Below, one piece after another: positions 23,820-33,108 of a DNA stretch of 64,000 bases. The DNA lies in the NCBI GenBank assembly GCA_016795465.1, contig JAEUHK010000051.1, positions 1-64,000 of the forward strand, written 5' to 3'. Numbering within the stretch: position 1 is the first letter of the stretch; each line of letters begins with the position of its first letter. A model generated the notes under the pieces. That model was given only the letters and a program-made list of their open reading frames with translations, did not search any database and was not told where the DNA came from. This DNA comes from Verrucomicrobiaceae bacterium. Its GTDB lineage: Bacteria > Verrucomicrobiota > Verrucomicrobiia > Verrucomicrobiales > Verrucomicrobiaceae. The translations under genes were made by a program, and so were the position numbers.

Positions 23820-26800
23820 TCAGACGAGCACGGCCGGGGATTCTTCTTCGCGTTCCTCGATCTCGGTGAGGCGCTGCTGCTCGGCATCGAGGTCGTTGAT
23901 GGGTTCCTCGTCGGCTTGAGCGTCCTCTTCCGCTTCCTCACCCTTCTTCCGGCGTTTCGGTGCCGCAGGCGCTTCGAGGGCGAGTTCTTGATCGGATTTC
24001 TTGAGCGTGCGGGTGTCCTCCGTGGTCATGCGGACGCCGACGGGCTTGGAGACGCCGAATTCCTGCATGGTGACGCCGTAGATGACATCGGCGCGGCTCA
24101 TCGTGCGCTTGTTGTGCGTGACGATGATGAACTGCGAGTTGTCGATGAAATTGTCGAGCATCTTGAGGAAGCGGCCGATGTTCGTTTCGTCGAGCGGGGC
24201 GTCCAACTCATCGAGCACGCAGAAGGGCGAGGGCTTGACCTGGTAGATGGAGAAGAGCAGCGCGACGGCGGTCATGCTGCGCTCGCCACCGGAGAGGAGG
24301 CTGATGGTTTGCAGCTTCTTGCCCGGCGGCTTGGCGATGATTTCGATGCCGGACTCGAGCGGATCGGCTTCATCGACGAGCATGAGGTCGGCCTTGGCCT
24401 GCGGACCGAAGAGCTCTTTGAAGTTGTTTTGGAAGTAGTTGCGGACCGCGGTGAAGGTCTCGCTGAACATGAGCTTGGTGGTCTCGTTGATCTTCGCGAT
24501 GACCTGCAGCAGCTCTTCCTTGCCCTTCACGAGGTCGCCGTGCTGCGTTTCGAGGAAACGGTGGCGTTCTTCGAGCTCTTCAAACTCCTGGATGGCGTCC
24601 AAATTGACCGCGCCGATGCTTTCGAGCTTCTGGCGGAGTTCATAGACGACTTCCATGACGAAGGCCCAATCCGGCTCGGCCTGCTCGTCCGGGATGACGA
24701 CCTCGTCGATGGAGACTTCGTCGTCGTCGCGGTTGGAGATGGCGGGGATTTCGGCGACTTCGGGTTCTTCGGCGGGCTCTTCGGAGATTTGATCGGAGGG
24801 CTCGGACTGATCAGACGGATCTTTTTCTTCTTCCGCGGCGCTGGCGGCCTTCTTCCCGCGGCTGCGGTTCTTCTTCTGCTCCTCGATGGTCATCATGAGG
24901 ATGTGGTAATCCGGCTCGAAGGCGCTGATGTGGAAGCTGTAGCGCTCCTGCACCTGATTGATGAGGTTTTCGAGACGCAGATCGACGCGGGTGAGCGCGA
25001 CTTCAGCGCGGCTGCGAGATTCGTTGAGGCCGTTGTAGCTCTGGCGGAGCTGCGTGAGCTGCGACTCGAGGCGGCTGACCTGCTCGAACAAGCTGGCGCG
25101 TTCCTCGGTCTTGGAATTGAGGTGCTCTTCGATGGCGGCGATGGCTCCGCGCTGGGATTCGATCTGCTCGGCGAAGCGGGCGTTTTCGGCCTCGCTTTGT
25201 TCAATGCGCACACGCCACGTGGCGATCTCTTCGTCGAAGCGACGAATCGCGGCAGCGAGTTCCTGCATGCGGGCGCCGAGCGGCGTCTTTTGGCGCTCGA
25301 TACTGCCGAGGGCGCTTTGTTCGAGGGCGAGGGCGGTGCGGAGTTCGTTGAGGCGCTCGCTGGATTCGAGTTCGCGACGGAGGAAGGACTCCATTTCGAG
25401 TTCGAGCTCGTTTTCACGCACGCGGGAGCCTTCGAGCTGCTCGAGGGCCATCGCGGCGGCTTCACGCATCTGATTGATGATGCCTTCGCTGCCGCCGATG
25501 CGCTCGGAGATCTGATTTTGGTCCCACTCGATGCTTTCGAGCTTCGCAGAGGCCTGCTGAAGCGCACGCTGCACGACGGACATCTTGCCCTGGAGCGCGG
25601 AGAAGCCTTCGCGGGCCTTCTGCGATTGCTCGCGGAGGGCGACTTCCTCGCGCTGCATGTCCTCAAGCTGTGCGGTGAGGTCTTTGAGCACGTCTTCCTT
25701 CTCCATGAACTGGAGTTCGAGCGTCTCGACCTCGCCACGGAGCTGCTTCACCTCGGCCTCGCGGCGCAGGGTGGAGTTTTCTTCGTCTTTGGAGGCTCCG
25801 CCGTAAATGATGCCGTCGGCGCTGATGAACTCGCCGCGCATCGTGGCGATGGCGAGATGCGGAAGCTGGCGCTTCAATTGCAGCGCGGTGTGCAGATGGT
25901 CGGTGATGACCACATTGTGCAAAAGATGGTCAATGAGGCTCTGCACGCCGTTTTTGACGCGCACCTTGTCCGTGGCCCACGCGATGGCTCCACCGGGCAA
26001 CAGTTCGCGATCGGCCTGCGAGCGCAGATTGATGAAATCCTGCGGGAAGAGCGCGGCGCGGCCCATCTTCTGATCGGCGAGGCGTTGGACGATTTGAGCC
26101 GCCAATTCGCTCTCGGTGAGCAAAACGGCCTGCAGGTGATCTTTGAGCGCGGCCTCGATAGCGGGAATGAAGGCTGGATCGGCCACTTCGATGCTGCTGG
26201 CGAGCAAACCGCGCACGCCGGTGGAATAGACCTCGGGATTGTCGAGGCCGCCGAGCACCTTCTGCGTGCCTGCGGAGAGGCCTTCGCCTTTTTGCAGCAG
26301 TTGCTCGATGATTTCGAGACGTGAACGGCGCTGCGTGAGCGTGCGCTGGAGCTCGTTGAGCTCGTTGTTCATCGCATCGCGCTGACGGCGGCGCTCGATG
26401 ATGTCGCGGGCGCAATTTTTGGCCTTCTCGTCGAGCTCGTCGCGTGTCTGCTCGAGTTCGCTGATCTGGCGGTGCAGTTCGTCGTATTCGAGCTGGCTGG
26501 CCTCACGGACCTGCGCGGCACCTTGGCGATCATGCGCGAGAGATTCGTGGCGCTGGCGGTCGGCGGCGATTTGATTCGTCAACGACTGCGCACGCGCCTC
26601 ACTCGATGCCATCTGGCCTTCGAACTGGCGAATCGCCTCGCGGATCGCGCGGCGCTCGCTGTCGAGGCGGTTGCGCTCGGGGATGAGGTTCTGGTGCTGA
26701 CCGCCGTGCTCGTTCACCGCCTGCTGGCGCTGCGCGATGTTTTCACGGATCTGCGCGAGCTGGTCGTCGGCGCTGATGAGTTCGTTGCGGGTCTGCTCGA

Positions 26801-27794
26801 GGAGTTCCTCGTTCGCGGCCATCTGCTCCTCGTTTTGACGAATGCGGGCCATCAAATCCTCGCTGCGCTCGCGATTGAAGCCGATCCGGCCCTCCGCGCT
26901 CTGCATCTGCGAGCGAAGCTCCTGCGCCTGCTGGCGTGCTTGGCTGATCTGGCTCTCGATGGCGTGGTAGGCCTCGCGCGTCTGCGCGGCCTCGGCCTCG
27001 GCGGCCTGGAGCTTGGTTTGCGTTTCAGTGAGCTGGTTCGCGAGCATGCGCACCTGGTTCTCGCTCTCGGATTTCTCGCCGGAGAACTCGGTGTATTGCT
27101 TGTGCGCGAGATGGGTGTCGAGCAGTCGCGTGTCTTCGAGCAGCGCCTGATAACGACGCGCCTTCGCGGCCTGACGCTGCAGGCTGCCCATCTGGCGTTT
27201 CACTTCCGCGATGATGTCGGCGACGCGCAGCAGGTTGGCCTCGGTGTATTCGAGTTTGCGCAGCGCTTCCCGCTTCTGCGATTTAAACTTGGTGATGCCC
27301 GCGGCTTCTTCGAAAACCGTGCGGCGATCTTCCGGCTTCGAGCTGAGCAGCATGTCGATCTGGCCCTGCGCCATGATCGAGTAGGCCGCGCGGCCGATGC
27401 CGGTGCCCGCGATGAGGTCGTGGATGTCTTTGAGGCGGCAGACGGTGTTGTTGAGGCGATACTCGCTTTTGCCATCGCGATACACGCGACGCGTGATGGC
27501 GACCTCGTTGAAATCGACCTTCAGCGACTCCTCGCAATCCGCCATCGTCAGCGTGACCTCGGCAAGACCGACGGGCTTGCGCTTGTCCGTGCCATTGAAG
27601 ATGACGTCGGCCATTTCATCGCCGCGCAGGGCCTTCGCAGACGTTTCCCCGAGCACCCAGCGGATGGCATCGACGACGTTCGACTTGCCGCAGCCGTTCG
27701 GGCCGACAATGCCGGTGACGCCTTTGTGGAATTCAAAGTGCGTCTTGTCAGCGAAGGACTTGAAGCCGTGGAGGGTGAGGCTTTTCAGGTACAT
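23820..27794 (-). CDS. smc: Chromosome segregation protein SMC
   Basis: A 1324-residue condensin ATPase. It starts MYLKSLTLHGFKSFADKTHF with Walker A GPNGCGKSN (31-39), has a long coiled coil of R/E/Q-rich heptads, a hinge around TGVRGLLASSIEVADPAFIP, and a C-terminal head with the ABC signature LLSGGERSMTAVALLF and Walker B-type FCVLDELDAPLD. It is longer than the usual roughly 1180 residues because of an acidic, Ser/Asp-rich insert in the C-terminal coiled coil (containing DPSDQSEPSDQISEEP and DDDEVSIDEVV) and an acidic C-terminal extension rich in E, K and A. The start was set at MYLKS; the frame extends upstream without support. scpA and scpB are not in this window. Confidence 0.95.
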   Translation of the reverse strand: MYLKSLTLHGFKSFADKTHFEFHKGVTGIVGPNGCGKSNVVDAIRWVLGETSAKALRGDEMADVIFNGTDKRKPVGLAEVTLTMADCEESLKVDFNEVAITRRVYRDGKSEYRLNNTVCRLKDIHDLIAGTGIGRAAYSIMAQGQIDMLLSSKPEDRRTVFEEAAGITKFKSQKREALRKLEYTEANLLRVADIIAEVKRQMGSLQRQAAKARRYQALLEDTRLLDTHLAHKQYTEFSGEKSESENQVRMLANQLTETQTKLQAAEAEAAQTREAYHAIESQISQARQQAQELRSQMQSAEGRIGFNRERSEDLMARIRQNEEQMAANEELLEQTRNELISADDQLAQIRENIAQRQQAVNEHGGQHQNLIPERNRLDSERRAIREAIRQFEGQMASSEARAQSLTNQIAADRQRHESLAHDRQGAAQVREASQLEYDELHRQISELEQTRDELDEKAKNCARDIIERRRQRDAMNNELNELQRTLTQRRSRLEIIEQLLQKGEGLSAGTQKVLGGLDNPEVYSTGVRGLLASSIEVADPAFIPAIEAALKDHLQAVLLTESELAAQIVQRLADQKMGRAALFPQDFINLRSQADRELLPGGAIAWATDKVRVKNGVQSLIDHLLHNVVITDHLHTALQLKRQLPHLAIATMRGEFISADGIIYGGASKDEENSTLRREAEVKQLRGEVETLELQFMEKEDVLKDLTAQLEDMQREEVALREQSQKAREGFSALQGKMSVVQRALQQASAKLESIEWDQNQISERIGGSEGIINQMREAAAMALEQLEGSRVRENELELEMESFLRRELESSERLNELRTALALEQSALGSIERQKTPLGARMQELAAAIRRFDEEIATWRVRIEQSEAENARFAEQIESQRGAIAAIEEHLNSKTEERASLFEQVSRLESQLTQLRQSYNGLNESRSRAEVALTRVDLRLENLINQVQERYSFHISAFEPDYHILMMTIEEQKKNRSRGKKAASAAEEEKDPSDQSEPSDQISEEPAEEPEVAEIPAISNRDDDEVSIDEVVIPDEQAEPDWAFVMEVVYELRQKLESIGAVNLDAIQEFEELEERHRFLETQHGDLVKGKEELLQVIAKINETTKLMFSETFTAVRNYFQNNFKELFGPQAKADLMLVDEADPLESGIEIIAKPPGKKLQTISLLSGGERSMTAVALLFSIYQVKPSPFCVLDELDAPLDETNIGRFLKMLDNFIDNSQFIIVTHNKRTMSRADVIYGVTMQEFGVSKPVGVRMTTEDTRTLKKSDQELALEAPAAPKRRKKGEEAEEDAQADEEPINDLDAEQQRLTEIEEREEESPAVLV

Positions 27795-28072
27795 GGGACT
27801 TGGGGCGGAATGGAGTTGGCTAATGACGAATGACGAAAACCGAATGACGAATGGCCCGCGAGTGGGCAGAATCCGACGTGGCGTGGAGCAAACCATGCGC
27901 GGGGGAGAGGCCGCAAGGCACAAGCCCCATTTTTCCCGTATCTTGGGGGTCCTTAAGGAATCCGAAACAAGATGTGGGGCTTTTCGGAGCGGCGCGGAGT
28001 GTTAATAATCCCGTTCGCTGTGAACAAGTTCTCCATAGCGACTTTGTCCCCCATCGTAAAGCCATCCATGCA
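27795..28072. other. smc upstream region: repeat run and a structured palindrome
   Basis: Intergenic DNA between the smc start and the rhodanese terminator, with no convincing ORF. It holds GACGAATGACGAA-type repeats (27825-27853) and a structured stretch at 27922-27982: AAGCCCCA pairs with TGGGGCTT, ATCTTG pairs with CAAGAT inside it, and TCCTTAAGGA forms an inner palindrome. This could be a leader for smc or a small RNA; no family is recognised. Confidence 0.5.
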
Positions 28073-28110
28073 TAAAAAAACCGGACGCCTGCTCACGCAG
28101 ACGCCCGGTG
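28073..28110 (-). terminator. Intrinsic terminator after the rhodanese gene
   Basis: On the minus strand ACCGGGCGTCTGC and GCAGGCGTCCGGT form a 13-base stem (two G-U pairs) around a GTGA loop, followed by seven T residues. It lies just downstream of the rhodanese stop codon. Confidence 0.92.
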
Positions 28111-28126
28111 GATAGGAAGGCTTGAA

Positions 28127-28504
28127 TTACTTCTCGGTGGCTTCACCGGCCTGGAGCCAGCCGGAGATGCCTGCGGAGAGGTGCTTCACGTTGGTGTAGC
28201 CCAGTTCAGCAGCCTTGTTGGCAGCAGCCTTGTAGGCGCTGCAGGATGGGCCGCCGCAGTAAGCCACGACGAGAGCGCCTTTGTCGGCAGGGAGCTTGGA
28301 GGCGAGGTCAGCCTTGGCTTCAGCGAAGTTGATCGCGCCAGGAACGTGGCCTTTGGCATAAGAGGCGGCACCGTTCACGTCGATGACGGTGACCTTCTTG
28401 TCAGCGATGGCCTGCTTGAGATCGGCGATGCTGATGTCCGGGAATTCAGCGGCCATCACGGAGCTGGCGACGAGGGAGAGAACGAGAGCGAGGAGTTTCT
28501 TCAT
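28127..28504 (-). CDS. Periplasmic rhodanese-like protein
   Basis: A 125-residue single rhodanese domain with signal peptide MKKLLALVLSLVASSVMAAE. The motif VIDVNGAASYAKGHVPGAI is the rhodanese CH2A-type block, and the active-site loop is CGGPSCSAY with the catalytic Cys83. It would handle sulfane sulfur or a persulfide in the periplasm; the substrate is unknown. Ends in LSAGISGWLQAGE, the usual final helix. A set of tandem hairpins lies upstream of its start (28612-28686), possibly its leader. Confidence 0.85.
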   Translation of the reverse strand: MKKLLALVLSLVASSVMAAEFPDISIADLKQAIADKKVTVIDVNGAASYAKGHVPGAINFAEAKADLASKLPADKGALVVAYCGGPSCSAYKAAANKAAELGYTNVKHLSAGISGWLQAGEATEK

Positions 28505-28611
28505 GGTTTGTTATGATTGGGTTATGGGTTCGTGTGTGTTGGTGCGAGGTGCCTGCCGCACGATCAGGGGCCTCGTTTTCCGAGGCAAATGGGGTCAAAG
28601 GAAGATCAGGT

Positions 28612-28686
28612 GGGCGTCATGCACTCTGCTCAGACGCCCTGACGGGACAATTATTCCCGCCGGACGGAAAAAGGTTCGGTCCGGCG
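28612..28686. other. Three tandem hairpins between the rhodanese and SHD1 genes
   Basis: GGGCGTC...GACGCCC with a 14-base loop, a short GGGA...TCCC, and CGCCGGAC...GTCCGGCG (28658-28665 with 28679-28686) follow one another. On the minus strand they lie downstream of the SHD1-like gene and upstream of the rhodanese gene. No T-run follows, so these are not simple terminators. Confidence 0.45.
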
Positions 28687-28788
28687 TGCTGTGGGCGGCG
28701 TGCATGGGCTGTTTCATGCAGAGTTCCCGCTGATTACGCCGGGAAAGGCGGCTGGTTTCAAGACTTTTTTCGTCTCCAGCACGGCCTC

Positions 28789-29577
28789 TCAACGAATCAA
28801 CTCGATACTCGAAGGAAAAGGTGCGCTGGGGATGGCCCTAAAGTCCCTGTCCAGCACCGACGGGGCGGTGAGCTTGAGCGCCTCATCCGCTCTTTTCTGC
28901 AGCCCGTCGGGGGTGCCGTCCACGTGCTGCACGACTCCAGCGGCATCGGTGACCACCAGCAGGTAACCATGCTCTCGGGTGCCATCACGAGAGCTGAGTC
29001 CTTGGTAATACCCCAGACGCACCTCAGGCGTCTTCTGCTCGAATTTGCCCTGTGCTCTGAGGTCGATGGGAAACTCCAGTTTTTGCATCAGATAGAGCCG
29101 GTCATCTCCAGCATCGGCCGGGCGGGCAAAAGTGAAAATGGTAATTTTGGCCCCTTTCAGCTCCCGAGTTACCTCGCGGTTCTGAACTTGGATGTTGTAA
29201 GCCAGGTCGATCGTCCTGTAACCGCCATCCACCCCGCCACGGGTGCTTTTGGCGCTCCGCACATTGGAGGTCAGGCTGAATTTGGGGCCCGCTGAGGCCT
29301 GTGGAGAGGTCTCGGTGGACGGGGCAGGCGCTGCGTCAGGATGAGCAGCTGCCCACGCATCAATGTGGGCCTGATCTTCCCGGCAAAGCGTAGTCCTGGG
29401 CACGGTGAGAACACCACCATCGTCCTTTTTCCGAAGCGTGACCTTGTCCCCCGATAGGCCAACAATCTCCGCCTCCAGCAACGAACCTGCTGTGCTCACA
29501 AAAAAGCGCGTCTCGCCGACCACCAGCAGCGGCAGGCAGAGTAGGCAAGTGAGGAGTGTGAGTGCGCTGCGGAGCAT
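28789..29577 (-). CDS. Exported SHD1-like protein
   Basis: A 262-residue protein with signal peptide MLRSALTLLTCLLCLPLLVV. Residues about 25-75, RFFVSTAGSLLEAEIVGLSG with the following KVTLRKKDDGGVLTVPRTTL and a terminal D...HI...W, match the SHD1 (Sla1 homology) module common in planctomycete and verrucomicrobial exported proteins; its ligand is not known. The remaining 180 residues are beta-rich (NIQVQNREVTRELKGAKITI) and unassigned. Located divergently from the MoxR gene and upstream of the rhodanese gene. Confidence 0.7.
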   Translation of the reverse strand: MLRSALTLLTCLLCLPLLVVGETRFFVSTAGSLLEAEIVGLSGDKVTLRKKDDGGVLTVPRTTLCREDQAHIDAWAAAHPDAAPAPSTETSPQASAGPKFSLTSNVRSAKSTRGGVDGGYRTIDLAYNIQVQNREVTRELKGAKITIFTFARPADAGDDRLYLMQKLEFPIDLRAQGKFEQKTPEVRLGYYQGLSSRDGTREHGYLLVVTDAAGVVQHVDGTPDGLQKRADEALKLTAPSVLDRDFRAIPSAPFPSSIELIR

Positions 29578-29721
29578 GAAGTGATTAGAGTATGCCGGAC
29601 CGGGGCCAAAACGATCCCATGGATAGCAAAGACGCTTGCCGTTCCAACTTCAATTCAGGCACTCTTCACTTTTCCGCACGAGAAGCTTGTCATGGCGATG
29701 GTTTTCTGGTGGCTTACAGCC

Positions 29722-30726
29722 ATGTCATCCCCCGCCCTGCCCTCCGACGACGTCGCCGCCATCGATGAACTCCGCGCCGCCTACGTCCGGCTAAGAGATG
29801 AATTGAAGAAAGTCATCGTCGGCCAGCAGAATGTCGTCGAGCAGCTCGCCATCTGCCTTTTCGCCCGCGGTCATGCGCTCCTCATGGGCGTGCCCGGTCT
29901 CGCAAAGACGCTGCTCATCTCCAAGCTCGCCGAGACGATGAGCCTGAGTTTCAGCCGCATCCAATTCACGCCCGATTTGATGCCGATGGACATCACCGGC
30001 ACGGACATCCTCCAGGAACTGCCCGGCGGCAAACGCGCTTTCGAATTCGCCAAAGGCCCCGTGTTTGCGAACATCGTCCTCGCCGATGAAATCAACCGCG
30101 CTCCGGCCAAAACACAGGCTGCCATGCTGGAGGCCATGCAGGAGCACAAAGTCACCGTCGCCGGCCGCACTTACACGCTCGACAGCCCCTTCTTCGTGCT
30201 CGCCACGCAAAACCCCATCGAGCAGGAAGGTACCTACCCGCTCCCCGAGGCCCAGCTCGACCGCTTCATGTTCATGATTGGCGTCGATTACCCGAGCCGC
30301 GACGAAGAAATCGCCATCGCCAAAAGCACCACCGGCCAGCGCCTGCCTCAACTCGAACACATCATGGACGACGCGAAGGTTTTGGCGTTTCAGGATTTGG
30401 TGCGCCGCGTTCCCGTGCCGGACCACATCTACGAATTCGCCGTCGATCTCGCCCGCAAGACCCGTCCGGCAAGCAGCGAAGCACCCGCGTGGCTGAAGCC
30501 CCTCGTAAGCTGGGGTGCGGGCCCGCGTGCCGTGCAGTATTTGATCCTCGGAGCCAAAGCGCGGGCCGCGCTCAATGGCAGCTACATGGTGCGGCTCGAG
30601 GATGTGATGGAAGTCGCGGAGCCGGTTCTCAGGCATCGCGTGATGACCACCTTCACCGCCGAAAGCAATGGTGTGAGCAGCAGGGATGTGGCGCGGAGAC
30701 TGGTTGAGGAATTGGCGAAAGCTTAA
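29722..30726 (+). CDS. MoxR-type AAA+ ATPase
   Basis: A 334-residue chaperone-like AAA+ protein. P-loop GVPGLAKT (56-63), the early VIVGQQNVVEQL motif, Walker B LADEINRAPAKTQAAMLEAM, sensor I FVLATQNPIEQEGTYPLPEA and the LDRFMFMI block are all present. Family members usually act with a downstream von Willebrand-factor A partner to assemble or activate complexes. The DUF58 gene starts 17 bp later, completing the common pair. Start set at MSSPALPSDD; the longer frame upstream lacks homology. Confidence 0.9.
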   Translation: MSSPALPSDDVAAIDELRAAYVRLRDELKKVIVGQQNVVEQLAICLFARGHALLMGVPGLAKTLLISKLAETMSLSFSRIQFTPDLMPMDITGTDILQELPGGKRAFEFAKGPVFANIVLADEINRAPAKTQAAMLEAMQEHKVTVAGRTYTLDSPFFVLATQNPIEQEGTYPLPEAQLDRFMFMIGVDYPSRDEEIAIAKSTTGQRLPQLEHIMDDAKVLAFQDLVRRVPVPDHIYEFAVDLARKTRPASSEAPAWLKPLVSWGAGPRAVQYLILGAKARAALNGSYMVRLEDVMEVAEPVLRHRVMTTFTAESNGVSSRDVARRLVEELAKA

Positions 30727-30743
30727 ACTCACATTGCATCGCC

Positions 30744-31652
30744 ATGTCCGCCTCTGAACGCAGCTTTTTGGACCCCGCCGTGCTCAGCCGATTGATGGCT
30801 CTGCCGCTCAATGCGCGTCAGGCCATGCTCGGCAATGTCTCGGGCAAGCATCGCAGTCCCGTGCGTGGTTCCTCGCTCGAGTTCGCGCAATACCGCAAAT
30901 ACGTCCCCGGTGATGACACACGACGCCTCGACTGGCGGACGTGGGGCCGGAGCGATCGCTTCTACATCAAGGAATTCGAAGCGGACACGAATCTGCGCCT
31001 CTGCCTGCTCATCGACACCAGCGGCAGCATGAGCTTCACACCGGCCGGCAGCACCACAAGCCGCTTCGACTACGCCAAGAAGCTCGCTGGCACCCTCGGC
31101 TATCTCGCAGCTCAGCAAGGCGATGCGGTCGGCCTTTGGTCGCTCGCGGAGAAACCGGTCGAAATCCCAGCGAAACGCGGTGCGAGTCATCTTGGCCTCG
31201 TTTTGGACCAAATGGGCTCCATCGAGCCTGTTGGCGATACCACGCTGCTCACGGCGCTGCATGATGCGGCTGAGCGAATCCGCCAGCGAGCCCTCGTCAT
31301 CGTTTTCAGCGATCTGTTTGTGCCGCCTGCGGAGTTGAAGAGCGCCATTCAGCACCTCCGCTTCCGAAAGCATGATGTTGCTGTTTTCCACCTTCTCGAC
31401 CAGCAGGAGATAGAGTTCGACTTTGATCGTCCCGCGCGATTCATCGACCTTGAAGGCGGCGAAGCCCTCCTCGCCGATCCGAGCCTCATCCGTCGAAACT
31501 ACCGCGAAGCCGTCACCACCTACCTCCATGAGATCGACGACCTCGTCCGCACCACCGCCATCGATTACCACCGCGTCAAACTGAGCGAGAAATACGACGA
31601 CGTGCTCGCCAAGTTCCTCCTCAGCCGTGTGCAGAAGGGCAGCAGCCGTTGA
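30744..31652 (+). CDS. DUF58 protein (vWA-like), MoxR partner
   Basis: A 302-residue protein. The family signature SSLEFAQYRKYVPGDDTRRL and DWRTWGRSDRFYIKEFE is present. A metal-binding MIDAS-like site is visible as LIDTSGSMS (Asp91). It is the usual partner of MoxR in periplasm-stress and cell-envelope-linked systems. Membrane-bound BatA/B-type proteins that often follow are absent; the next gene encodes a separate PQQ-repeat protein, so the pair may be used with unlinked partners. Confidence 0.88.
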   Translation: MSASERSFLDPAVLSRLMALPLNARQAMLGNVSGKHRSPVRGSSLEFAQYRKYVPGDDTRRLDWRTWGRSDRFYIKEFEADTNLRLCLLIDTSGSMSFTPAGSTTSRFDYAKKLAGTLGYLAAQQGDAVGLWSLAEKPVEIPAKRGASHLGLVLDQMGSIEPVGDTTLLTALHDAAERIRQRALVIVFSDLFVPPAELKSAIQHLRFRKHDVAVFHLLDQQEIEFDFDRPARFIDLEGGEALLADPSLIRRNYREAVTTYLHEIDDLVRTTAIDYHRVKLSEKYDDVLAKFLLSRVQKGSSR

Positions 31653-31727
31653 TTACATGCCGTCTCGGTCAAAATCCGAAAACAATTCGACTTCATCGCC
31701 CGTTCTGGCTTCTCTCACGTTCCACTC

Positions 31728-33074
31728 ATGAAACCGACCGCCTCGCTCCTCGCCCTTGTTTTGCTCACTTCCTTCGCCAGTGCTGAAAACTGGCCCAACT
31801 GGCGCGGGCCGAACCAGGATGGTTCATCGAGCGAAACAGGTCTTCTGGCGAAGTTCAGCACCAAAGAGGGCGTGAAGTGGGCGGCGGATGTGCCAGGCAT
31901 CGCGGCCTCGGTTCCGGTGATCTGGGGTGACAACATTTTCATCACCGCGCCCATCGTGGCGGAGAAAAAGCTCGTCGGGCTTTGCTATGACAAGCAGACC
32001 GGCAAGGAAAAGTGGCGCACGACCATCTCGGAGGGCGCTGAGGTGCAGTGGGACGACAAGAGCAACCTCGCCAGCCCATCCGCAGCCTCCGATGGCGAGC
32101 GCGTTTACTTCCTGTTTGCCAATGCCATCGCCGCCGCGTGCGATTTCAGCGGCAAAATCATCTGGAAGCGCGACTTCAAAGAGACGCACGGTGCCTTTGC
32201 CACGCAGTGGACCTATGGCAGCAGCCCAACCATCGACAGCGGCAAGCTCTACATCCAGGTGCTGCAGCGAAACGAAACCTTCAAATTCCAGGAGAAGTTC
32301 GAAAAAGGCACGCCGGGCAAGGACATGAGCAGCTACATCCTCGCCATCGATCCAGCCACGGGGAAGGACATCTGGAAGCACATCCGCCCCAGCCTCGCCT
32401 CCGTCGAGTCACTCGAAGCCTTCAGCAGCCCGGTCTTCACCACTTACAAAGACCAGCGCCTCATGCTGATCTCCGGTGGTGACACGCTTACCATCCACGA
32501 GGCCGCCTCTGGCAAAGAACTCTCCCGCATCGCCACCTGGAATCCGCCCGGCGATGGCTACAACAAGTTCTTCCGCCTCGTTCCCTCTCCGGTCGTCGGT
32601 GACGGCATCGCCATCGTGTGCGCCCCGAAGAATTCGCCCGTGTTTGCCATGCCGCTCGATGCGAAAGGTGAAACCCAGCCCGTCTGGCAAACCGAGCCGA
32701 AGGGCGTGACGAGCGATGTGCCCACACCGGCCTTCTACAAAGGCAAATTCTACGTGCTCGACGGCGGCAAGAAGCTCCTGAGCTGCCTCGAACCCAAAAC
32801 GGGCAAGGTGCTGTGGACCGGCGAACTCGGCGGCAAGACCAAGTTTGAGAGCAGCCCGACCGTGGCGGACGACAAGGTGTATTGCATCAACTTCTGGGGT
32901 GAGGTCTATGTGGCCAAGGCGAACAGCGAACAGTTTGAGCTGCTCTCCGTGAACGAGATGGGCAACGGCTCCAAGCCCAACGGCAATGCCGAAAGCGTCC
33001 GCGCCAGCGTCTCCGTGAGCGGCAGCAGCCTCTTCGTCCGCACGCAGGACAAGCTGTATCGCATCGCGAAGTAA
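31728..33074 (+). CDS. Exported PQQ-like beta-propeller protein
   Basis: A 448-residue exported protein, signal peptide MKPTASLLALVLLTSFASA. The start of the mature part, NWPNWRGPNQDGSSSETGLL, is the family hallmark in Planctomycetes and Verrucomicrobia. Repeated propeller blades are visible, for example LVGLCYDKQTGKEKWRTTI, YILAIDPATGKDIWKHI and LSCLEPKTGKVLWTGEL. No PQQ-ligand set or dehydrogenase active site can be confirmed, so it may be a scaffold or sensor. A strong hairpin follows the stop codon. Confidence 0.85.
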   Translation: MKPTASLLALVLLTSFASAENWPNWRGPNQDGSSSETGLLAKFSTKEGVKWAADVPGIAASVPVIWGDNIFITAPIVAEKKLVGLCYDKQTGKEKWRTTISEGAEVQWDDKSNLASPSAASDGERVYFLFANAIAAACDFSGKIIWKRDFKETHGAFATQWTYGSSPTIDSGKLYIQVLQRNETFKFQEKFEKGTPGKDMSSYILAIDPATGKDIWKHIRPSLASVESLEAFSSPVFTTYKDQRLMLISGGDTLTIHEAASGKELSRIATWNPPGDGYNKFFRLVPSPVVGDGIAIVCAPKNSPVFAMPLDAKGETQPVWQTEPKGVTSDVPTPAFYKGKFYVLDGGKKLLSCLEPKTGKVLWTGELGGKTKFESSPTVADDKVYCINFWGEVYVAKANSEQFELLSVNEMGNGSKPNGNAESVRASVSVSGSSLFVRTQDKLYRIAK

Positions 33075-33108
33075 GTCACCGGCTCACCACGAGCCGTCAT
33101 GAAGTCAA

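Noticed and set aside
23730..26324. Plus-strand ORF of 864 residues
   Set aside because: It is antisense to smc, with composition (long L, G and F runs) that mirrors the coding strand; no domain found.
27795..27923. N-terminal extension of SMC
   Set aside because: The extra 43 residues come from the repeat-rich upstream region and lack homology; MYLKSLTL is the conserved start.
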